Positions 1-4,923 of a DNA stretch of 6,095 nt are shown here, in pieces. Within the stretch, counting starts at the first letter, position 1. The number at the start of each line of letters is the position of its first letter. Below the pieces are notes generated by a model, which saw only the letters and a program-made list of their open reading frames with translations, ran no database searches and had not been told where the DNA came from. The DNA is taken from the NCBI GenBank assembly GCA_937871735.1, contig CALMOI010000434.1:1-6095 (forward strand). Direction: 5' to 3'. The position numbers were made by a program, and so were the translations under genes. Source of the DNA: an uncultured Comamonadaceae bacterium. Its GTDB lineage: Bacteria; Pseudomonadota; Gammaproteobacteria; Burkholderiales; Burkholderiaceae_C.

Positions 1-130
1 CGGCGGTGGGCTTTTCGTAGAACTCGCGGGCACGCAGGTCGGTCAGCAGGCCCAGTTTTTCGATGGTGCGCTTGAAGCGGCGCAGAGCCACGTCAAAAGG
101 CTCGTTTTCTTTAACACGGATCGTCGTCAT
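1..130 (-). CDS. rpsU: 30S ribosomal protein S21, 3' end outside the window
   Basis: Small-subunit ribosomal protein bS21, which sits near the 3' end of 16S rRNA and helps base pairing with Shine-Dalgarno sequences. The first 43 residues are visible, beginning [20 protein letters not shown] and continuing through a [18 protein letters not shown] stretch. Both are highly typical of the family. The usual length is about 70 residues, so the missing part is the basic C-terminal helix; the truncation is only the window edge. The start is the ATG read from 130, preceded by an AGGA 12 nt upstream. The gene appears to have its own promoter (TATAAT at 262-257) and a leader of about 120 nt with a strong hairpin, described separately. 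The upstream neighbour on the same strand is the yhiN-like flavoprotein gene. Identification is very secure. Confidence 0.97.
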
Positions 131-142
131 TACGGGATTTTT

Positions 143-146
143 TCCT
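143..146 (-). promoter_or_regulatory. rpsU Shine-Dalgarno, unusually distant
   Basis: The minus strand reads AGGA followed by AAAAATCCCGTA and then the rpsU ATG. AGGA is the only good match to the anti-Shine-Dalgarno sequence near the start. It lies 12 nt away, longer than the common 5 to 9. The run of six A that includes its last base could also favour S1-dependent binding. The GGA can pair weakly with a TCC just downstream (three base pairs). Confidence 0.55.
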
Positions 147-204
147 AAGTGTGCAGAAAGAGGGTGGTCGGGAAGATCGGGCCTAACCGCCATATCTGCG
201 AAGT

Positions 205-237
205 GCCCCGCCTGTAACTAGTATTGGCCGGCGGGGC
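205..237 (-). promoter_or_regulatory. GC-rich hairpin in the rpsU leader
   Basis: GCCCCGCC (205-212) and GGCGGGGC (230-237) form a perfect 8-base-pair, all-G/C stem around a 17-base loop. The loop contains the palindrome ACTAGT (217-222). On the minus strand it lies about 75 nt upstream of the rpsU start and just downstream of the TATAAT box, so it should be in the 5' untranslated RNA. No U tract follows the stem on the minus strand (ACTTCGCAG comes next), so it is not a standard intrinsic terminator of yhiN. A role in rpsU mRNA stability or regulation is inference. Confidence 0.5.
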
Positions 238-256
238 TATGCCAGCAAAGCCTGAC

Positions 257-285
257 ATTATAACTGGCGTCTGGCGTTTTATCCG
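257..285 (-). promoter_or_regulatory. Probable sigma-70 promoter of rpsU
   Basis: The minus strand carries a perfect TATAAT at 262-257. With a 17-base spacer the -35 position is CGGATA (285-280), which is a poor match, so the promoter rests mainly on its -10 box. Transcription would start near 250, giving a leader of about 120 nt before the rpsU ATG. The -35 region overlaps the last codons of the yhiN-like gene, whose stop codon is at 281-279. Independent transcription of rpsU fits its need for high expression. Confidence 0.5.
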
Positions 286-1526
286 CGCAATTGCGCAGCC
301 AATGCTTGCGCGCAGGCGTGGCCGCTGGCCCAAGCCCACTGAAAGTTGTAGCCGCCCAGCCAGCCGGTCACGTCCACGACCTCACCAATGAAGTACAGGC
401 CGGGTTGCTTGGACTCCATCGTTTGCGATGACAGGTCGCGCGTGTCCACGCCGCCCAGTGTGACTTCGGCTTTTTTGTAGCCTTCGGTGCCGGTGGGCGT
501 GAGCTCCCAGCGTGACAGGCGCTCAGCCAATTGCGTCAGGGCTTTGTCGCTGGCTTCGGCGACGGGGCGCTGCCACGCGGCTTCTTGCTGCACCCACGCA
601 TCGGCCAAGCGCGATGGCACCAGCCCGGTCAGCTCATTGGCGATCAGCTTGCGCGAGCGCAATTTGGCTTGCGCCAAGGCGTGCGGCAGGTCAACTTCCG
701 GGGCAAGGTTCAAGCGAATTGGCGTGCCCTCGCGCCAGTAGCTGGAAATTTGCAGCACCGCTGGGCCTGACAAACCCCGGTGTGTGAACAGCAAATCTTC
801 CATGAATTCGCCGCGCTGTTTTTTCGCGCCGGTTTCGATCTGAACGGGCAGCGACAGGCCGCTGAGTTGCGCATAAGGTGCCCACGCCGCACCGTCAAAG
901 GTCAGCGGCACCAAGCCGGGGCGCGTCTCAACCACGCGCAAATCGAATTGACGGGCGATGCGGTGGCCGAAATCTGTGGCCCCAATTTTGGGAATCGACA
1001 ACCCGCCGGTGGCGATCACCACAGCCCGCGCGGTGACTTCGCCTTGATCGGTGTCGAGCTGGTAATGGGCAGGCGTGTCCGCGCCGCCCAGGCTGTGGCG
1101 GATGCCGCGCACACCGCAAGGCTGCCAGCGGGTGACGCTGCCGCCCAGCGCGCCTGCGTCGCACTCGCGCAGCAGCATTTGGATCAGGTCTTCGGCGGAG
1201 CTGTCGCAAAACAGCTGGCCTTTGTGCTTTTCGTGGAATGCAATGCCGTGGCGCTGCACGAGCGCGATGAAGTCTTGCGGCGTGTAGCGCGACAGCGCCG
1301 AGCGGCAAAAATGCGGGTTCGCGCCCAAAAAGTGTTTTTGAGGGGCACTGGGATCAAGCAAGCGATTGGTGAAGTTGCTGCGCCCTCCACCTGAGATGCG
1401 GATTTTTTCCGCCACCTGTGCGCTGTGATCCAGTACCAGCACCCGCAGCCCTTGTTGGGCTGCAACCCCGGCGCAAAACAGCCCTGCGGCTCCTGCACCC
1501 ACCACCACCACGTCATACAAATTCAT
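279..1526 (-). CDS. yhiN: YhiN/HI0933-family FAD-dependent oxidoreductase
   Basis: A 415-residue cytoplasmic flavoprotein of the HI0933/YhiN (BaiN-like) family. The N-terminus has the Rossmann dinucleotide-binding motif GAGAAG (residues 10-15). It is followed by the family signature ISGGGRSNFTN (44-54), HEKHKGQLFCDSSAEDL (98-114), the second FAD contact ATGGLSIPKIG (172-182) and LFTHRGLSGPAVLQISS (246-262). A long conserved C-terminal block (356-402) contains TLGGVDTRDLSS and GEVVDVTGWLGGYNFQWAW. The pattern closely matches E. coli YhiN as remembered, and the length is normal. The physiological substrate of the family is poorly defined, so no specific reaction is claimed. The start is the ATG at 1526, with the FAD motif at the expected distance; no strong ribosome-binding site precedes it. 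It lies 54 bases behind cobA on the same strand with no clear terminator between, so co-transcription is possible. Confidence 0.93.
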   Translation of the reverse strand: MNLYDVVVVGAGAAGLFCAGVAAQQGLRVLVLDHSAQVAEKIRISGGGRSNFTNRLLDPSAPQKHFLGANPHFCRSALSRYTPQDFIALVQRHGIAFHEKHKGQLFCDSSAEDLIQMLLRECDAGALGGSVTRWQPCGVRGIRHSLGGADTPAHYQLDTDQGEVTARAVVIATGGLSIPKIGATDFGHRIARQFDLRVVETRPGLVPLTFDGAAWAPYAQLSGLSLPVQIETGAKKQRGEFMEDLLFTHRGLSGPAVLQISSYWREGTPIRLNLAPEVDLPHALAQAKLRSRKLIANELTGLVPSRLADAWVQQEAAWQRPVAEASDKALTQLAERLSRWELTPTGTEGYKKAEVTLGGVDTRDLSSQTMESKQPGLYFIGEVVDVTGWLGGYNFQWAWASGHACAQALAAQLRG

Positions 1527-1580
1527 GGCGTGGAGTGTATTCGGCCCGCCGAGGGTGGCGGCCAGTGGCGCGCTTCAGTC

Positions 1581-2384
1581 TCAGGCGGCGCGACGGACTG
1601 GCACGGTCAGGGCATCGTGCTGCTGTGCCACGGCCACGCCACGCACCACATCGCCGATCACGATCACCGAGGGGCTGCCCAGCGCTTCGCTCACCAGTGT
1701 GGCGCGCAGCGCGCCCAGCGTGGTGACTGCGTGACGCTGGTGCGGATGGCTGGCGTTTTGAATGATGGCGACGGGCGTGCTCGCGGGCAGACCCGTCAGT
1801 AACTCGTCTTGAATGTGTTGAGCGCCAGTCACGCCCATGTAGATCACCAGCGTCAGCTTGGCATCGCGGGCGGTGGCGGCCAGCGTGCGCCAATCGGTGC
1901 CGCTGTCGCCGGGTTTGGCGTGACCGGTGATGAACACCACGCCGTGTGCGTGGTCGCGGTGGGTGAGCGGCGCGCCCAGCGAGGTCAGCCCCGCCAGTCC
2001 CGCCGTGATGCCGTTGATCACGCGCACCTCAATGCCTTGCTCGCGCAGGTGTTCCACCTCTTCGCCGCCACGTCCGAAGATGAAGGGGTCGCCGCCCTTC
2101 AGGCGCACCACGGTCTCGCCTTCGCGGGCGGCCATGATCATCAGCTTCTCGATGAAGGCTTGTGGCGTGCTTTTGCAGCCGCCGCGCTTGCCCACATAAA
2201 TGACGCGTGCCTTGGGCGACGCGAAGGCCACGATCTCGTCGCTGACCAAGTCATCGACCAGCACCACCGTGGCCGCCTCAATGGCGCGCAGCGCTTTGAG
2301 GGTCAGTAATTCAGGATCACCCGGCCCAGCTCCGACCAAAGTGACTTGGCCTGTTTGGCCCAAAATGTAGTTTGTCTCTTTCAT
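1581..2384 (-). CDS. cobA: Uroporphyrinogen-III C-methyltransferase (SUMT)
   Basis: SAM-dependent enzyme that methylates uroporphyrinogen III twice to give precorrin-2, the branch point to siroheme (cofactor of sulfite and nitrite reductases) and cobalamin. At 267 residues it is the stand-alone SUMT form, without the dehydrogenase/ferrochelatase half found in CysG. Motifs in order: VGAGPGDPELLTLKA (17-31), the first SAM-binding block; DDLVSDEI (44-51); YVGKRGG (63-69); VVRLKGGDPFIFGRGGEE (92-109), the strongest signature; GITAGLA (125-131); LGAPLTHRD (136-144); and YMG (182-184). In the fifth block Asn124 stands where many family members have proline (PGVTS), which I believe is common in related betaproteobacterial proteins. 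The ATG overlaps the ybiB stop as ATGA, with no clear Shine-Dalgarno, which suggests translation coupled to ybiB. No nitrite or sulfite reductase gene is visible, so the supplied pathway cannot be fixed from this window. Confidence 0.95.
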   Translation of the reverse strand: MKETNYILGQTGQVTLVGAGPGDPELLTLKALRAIEAATVVLVDDLVSDEIVAFASPKARVIYVGKRGGCKSTPQAFIEKLMIMAAREGETVVRLKGGDPFIFGRGGEEVEHLREQGIEVRVINGITAGLAGLTSLGAPLTHRDHAHGVVFITGHAKPGDSGTDWRTLAATARDAKLTLVIYMGVTGAQHIQDELLTGLPASTPVAIIQNASHPHQRHAVTTLGALRATLVSEALGSPSVIVIGDVVRGVAVAQQHDALTVPVRRAA

Positions 2385-3292
2385 GATGCTGACACGGTAC
2401 GCAAGATGTGTTCCACCTGTTGCTTGATTGAGTGAGGCACAGGCAGCGTCCCGGCCAGCACGGCTTGGATGTAGGCGGCGGTGCTGGCGGCATCAATTTC
2501 TTTGGGCAAATCCGGCACGTTCGCCAAGGAGCCGCCTTGCGCTTCTTGCACGCACACGCGCTCGCCGTGCTGGAACAAATCCATTTGCGGCACGCGGCGT
2601 GGGTCGGCCACCACTTCGCCTTCGGTGCCGCGCAGCAGCAGGGCGTGACTGCCCATCAATGCAAAGGTGGCCGCCATCGACACCACGTATTCCGGGTGTG
2701 TGTAGCTGCTCAACAGCAGCGCCGGGCCTGCGCACGGGTTCATGAGCTTGACCAAGCTGTGCGCCGTGTTACGCAGACCGATGGTGCGCCGCACATCAAG
2801 CAGGCGCTTCAGGCCGGGGTTGAGTACTTCGGTGGGCACGAACGCCACTTCGCCGGGCGCAATCGGGCCGACCTGACTGGCGGTGGGCACGCCCAACAAA
2901 GCCAGCACTTCAGACGCGAACACGCGCTTGGTTTCTGTGGCCGTGCCATGCACCAGCACCGGCACGCCCTCGCGCGCCAGCAGCAAGGCCAGCAGCGGAG
3001 TCAGCACCGGTAGCTTGCGCGCACCGTTGTAGCTGGGCAGCACCACGGTGATGCGGCCTTCGGCGTTGGCGGGGATGCGGTGCAGGCGTGCGTGTGTGGC
3101 GTCCAAGAAGCCTGCCATTTCTTCAGCAGTTTCGCCTTTGATGCGCATGGCGATGCAAAACGCGCCGACTTCCAAGTCGGACACGCTGCCGTCCAGCAAT
3201 TGGCCAAACAGATCGGTGGCTTGCTCACGCGTGAGCGGGCGCGCGCCATCTTTGCCGCGCCCAATTTCTTTGATGTAGTGACTGATACCCAT
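2381..3292 (-). CDS. ybiB: YbiB, TrpD2-like nucleic-acid-binding protein
   Basis: A 303-residue protein of the glycosyltransferase family 3 fold, related to anthranilate phosphoribosyltransferase TrpD but belonging to the YbiB/TrpD2 branch. Family members are homodimers that bind DNA and RNA without sequence specificity and are not tryptophan enzymes. The N-terminal helical domain begins YIKEIGRGKDGARPLTREQA (6-25). It continues with a QLLDGSVSDLEVGAF stretch (31-45) and AMRIKGET (48-55). The phosphoribosyl-binding loops have changed: PSYNGARK (86-93) replaces the TrpD GTGGD loop and VLVHGTATE (112-120) replaces the KHGN region. RNTAHSLVKLMNP (174-186) and RGTEGEV (221-227) are typical YbiB motifs. 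The ATG at 3292 is chosen because IKEIGRGK then lies at the family's usual N-terminal position. An upstream in-frame start at 3367 would add 25 unconserved residues across the promoter candidate. The stop overlaps the cobA start. In E. coli ybiB is LexA-controlled; no LexA box is visible here. Confidence 0.92.
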   Translation of the reverse strand: MGISHYIKEIGRGKDGARPLTREQATDLFGQLLDGSVSDLEVGAFCIAMRIKGETAEEMAGFLDATHARLHRIPANAEGRITVVLPSYNGARKLPVLTPLLALLLAREGVPVLVHGTATETKRVFASEVLALLGVPTASQVGPIAPGEVAFVPTEVLNPGLKRLLDVRRTIGLRNTAHSLVKLMNPCAGPALLLSSYTHPEYVVSMAATFALMGSHALLLRGTEGEVVADPRRVPQMDLFQHGERVCVQEAQGGSLANVPDLPKEIDAASTAAYIQAVLAGTLPVPHSIKQQVEHILRTVSAS

Positions 3293-3326
3293 GGTTTGAA
3301 TTGTGCGGGAAGTCGTATAACTTCTG

Positions 3327-3356
3327 GTAATAACAGGAATGTGATTCAGGTGGCAA
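3327..3356 (-). promoter_or_regulatory. Candidate promoter for ybiB-cobA
   Basis: The 107-base gap between ccoG and ybiB is more AT-rich than its surroundings. On the minus strand it contains TTGCCA (3356-3351, five of six matches to the -35 consensus), an 18-base spacer, and TATTAC (3332-3327, four of six matches to the -10 consensus). Transcription would begin near 3320, about 28 nt before the ybiB ATG. No terminator with a U tract was seen after the ccoG stop. The ybiB start has no strong Shine-Dalgarno. Confidence 0.4.
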
Positions 3357-3399
3357 AACCATCGCAAGAGGTATGCCGCCTGAATCCCCCGCCTCCGTT

Positions 3400-4779
3400 T
3401 CAGCGCGGGAACAGCAAGGTCGATGCGCGGGTGCGTTGCTGCTCAGGGCTGTCGCTGGCTTGCACGGTAAATTGCAGCGGATTGACGCTCAGTGCGTTGT
3501 CATTGGCTGGGGCCAGCACGGTGACGACCAAGGTGCGTTCGCTGCCTGCTGCCACCAAGGTGTCGGGCGGCGTGAGCAGGCGCAAATCAGGCAAACCTTC
3601 CACCCGAATCGTGTAGCGGTGCGCCACGGTGTCGTAGTTTTGCAGGTGCAAGCGGTAGGCGTTTTCGACATGGCCGTCGCGGGTGATGCGGGACAGCACG
3701 TTGCGGTCACGCAGCACATCGACTTGCAGCGGGATGCGCGTCAGGCTCAGCAGCAAGACGGCCAACAGCGCCACCCCCAGCAACCCGGCGTAGACCGCCA
3801 CACGCGGTTGCCACCACACCGTGCGCCACGAACGCCCCGAGGCCGAGGCCCAGCGAATCAGCCCCGTGGGTTGGCGCAGGCCGGTCATCACCCGGTCGCA
3901 GGCATCTATGCACAAGCCGCAGCCTATGCATTCGTACTGCGGGCCGTTGCGGATGTCGATGCCCACCGGGCACACGTCCACGCACAAGCCGCAGTCGATG
4001 CAAGCTGCCGCTGTGGCGGGCGTGCGCTTGGCCATCACGGTGCGTGGCTCGCCCCGTTGCTGGTCATAGCTGACGTTCAAAGTGTGCGAGTTGCCCATCA
4101 CGCCCTGAAAGCGTGCATACGGACACATGTGCTGGCAGACCTTCTCGCGCAGCCAACCGGCTTGCACCATCATGAAGCCGCCGTAAAAGAAGATGCTGAA
4201 CAGCTCCCAAAAGCCCAAATCGGCGCTCAGCGTGCGGGCCCACAACTCGGGAGCGGGCGTGAAGTAGGCCGCCAGCGTCCAGCCCGTCCACAGTGACAGC
4301 AGACCCCACGTGCCCCAAGTGGCCGCTGTGCGCAGGCCCGATTGCAGCCATTGGCCCGTTTTGGCGCGGCGCTGACGCTGGCCGGGCGAGCCTTGCAGCC
4401 GCTGCTCTATCCACATGAACATGGTTGTGTAGACCGACTGCGGGCAGGCAAAACCGCAAAACAGCCGCCCCGCCAGCGTGGAGACGGCAAACAGCGCCAG
4501 CGCACCGCCAATCATCAGCAGCGCCAGCACCAGCAAATCTTGCGGCCCAAACAGCGAGCCCATCCAGTGAATTTGCTGGCGTTCAAAGTCAAAACGCAGC
4601 ACCGGGTTGCCTTGCCATTGCAGCCAGCACAGGCCGTAAAACAGCACCTGCGTCAGCGCGACCACGGCCCAGCGGTAGCGGTTGTGGCGACCTGCGGTTT
4701 CACGGATGCCGTAGCGCAGCGATTGCTTGGGCGGATAAAAATGAATCGGTTGGGCCTGCTGACCCTGATGAGATGACAT
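3400..4779 (-). CDS. ccoG: Cytochrome c oxidase accessory protein CcoG (FixG/RdxA)
   Basis: A 459-residue inner-membrane iron-sulfur protein used in maturation of cbb3-type cytochrome oxidase, where the family takes part in copper handling and cluster redox steps. Hydrophobic segments lie near residues 37-54, 81-101, 152-172, 189-208 and 326-347. Conserved cysteine motifs of the NapH-like core are CGFACPQSVY (108-117) and CQHMCPYARFQG (215-226). Two ferredoxin-type 4Fe-4S motifs follow: CIDCGLCVDVCP (Cys260, 263, 266, 270) and CIGCGLCIDAC (Cys284, 287, 290, 294). Residues from about 350 form the C-terminal FixG domain, of immunoglobulin-like fold and probably periplasmic. The ATG at 4779 is preferred over one 33 codons upstream because GGAG sits 8 nt before it and the usual N-terminus follows; length is then normal for the family. 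CcoG normally follows ccoNOQP; here its upstream neighbour is a MocR-type gene, so the oxidase genes must lie elsewhere. No FNR/Anr-type box is visible upstream. Confidence 0.95.
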   Translation of the reverse strand: MSSHQGQQAQPIHFYPPKQSLRYGIRETAGRHNRYRWAVVALTQVLFYGLCWLQWQGNPVLRFDFERQQIHWMGSLFGPQDLLVLALLMIGGALALFAVSTLAGRLFCGFACPQSVYTTMFMWIEQRLQGSPGQRQRRAKTGQWLQSGLRTAATWGTWGLLSLWTGWTLAAYFTPAPELWARTLSADLGFWELFSIFFYGGFMMVQAGWLREKVCQHMCPYARFQGVMGNSHTLNVSYDQQRGEPRTVMAKRTPATAAACIDCGLCVDVCPVGIDIRNGPQYECIGCGLCIDACDRVMTGLRQPTGLIRWASASGRSWRTVWWQPRVAVYAGLLGVALLAVLLLSLTRIPLQVDVLRDRNVLSRITRDGHVENAYRLHLQNYDTVAHRYTIRVEGLPDLRLLTPPDTLVAAGSERTLVVTVLAPANDNALSVNPLQFTVQASDSPEQQRTRASTLLFPR

Positions 4780-4923
4780 GACACACACTCCAGCGCCGCT
4801 GATGCTCGGCACTGCTGAACGGTATGAAGCAGGCCGTGAGCGGCAGCTCGAAGTGGGCCATGTCAGGGTGATTTTCAACAGGCGCAGTGCCCTTGAAAAA
4901 CACCCAGATCAGATGTGATCAGC
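4780..4923 (-). other. 144-base gap upstream of ccoG
   Basis: Apart from the ccoG ribosome-binding site, nothing convincing was found. A TTGAAA on the minus strand (4880-4875) resembles a -35 box but has no acceptable -10 at 16 to 18 bases. No TTGAT-N4-ATCAA box for FNR/Anr is present on either strand. A short inverted repeat, GATCA-GATG-TGATC (4907-4920), lies just after the upstream gene's stop. How ccoG is transcribed, by its own promoter or by read-through, is not resolved by the sequence. Confidence 0.4.
4788..4791 (-). promoter_or_regulatory. ccoG ribosome-binding site
   Basis: The minus strand reads GGAG, then 8 bases (TGTGTGTC), then the ATG at 4779. This good match at good spacing decides the ccoG start in favour of 4779 over the in-frame ATG at 4878, which would place this site inside the coding region. 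Confidence 0.7.

Noticed and set aside
780..1394. Open frame of 204 codons on the plus strand, antisense to yhiN
   Set aside because: No family motif and no ribosome-binding site; it mirrors the GC-rich codon pattern of the real minus-strand gene.
1543..1563. GC hairpin between cobA and yhiN as a terminator
   Set aside because: A short stem with a bulge and no following U tract on the minus strand.
2432..3013. Open frame of 193 codons on the plus strand, antisense to ybiB
   Set aside because: Low-complexity His/Gln/Arg/Ala-rich translation with no family resemblance, while the minus strand encodes conserved YbiB motifs throughout.
3325..3338. Possible LexA box CTG-N7-CAG upstream of ybiB
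   Set aside because: Spacing is wrong: the LexA site of E. coli type needs CTG-N10-CAG. It was considered because E. coli ybiB is under SOS control.
3350..3365. Sigma-54-like GG-N10-GC element on the plus strand (TGGCAAAACCATCGCA)
   Set aside because: It points into the antisense side of ccoG with no gene downstream, and it lacks the central consensus bases.
3293..3367. 25-codon N-terminal extension of ybiB
   Set aside because: The added residues are not like the family N-terminus and would cover the candidate promoter. IKEIGRGK is normally close to the start.
3373..4296. Open frame of 307 codons on the plus strand, antisense to ccoG
   Set aside because: Its composition is rich in Gln, His, Arg and Ala with no recognisable motif, as expected for the opposite strand of a high-GC gene. 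The ccoG reading on the minus strand is unmistakable.
4780..4878. 33-codon N-terminal extension of ccoG
   Set aside because: It would bury the good GGAG site at 4791-4788, and the added residues do not resemble a CcoG N-terminus.
4896..4920. Possible terminator after the MocR-type gene (GATCA-CATC-TGATC with a T run)
   Set aside because: The stem is only five base pairs with low GC, and the five-T run is six bases past it, so intrinsic termination is doubtful.
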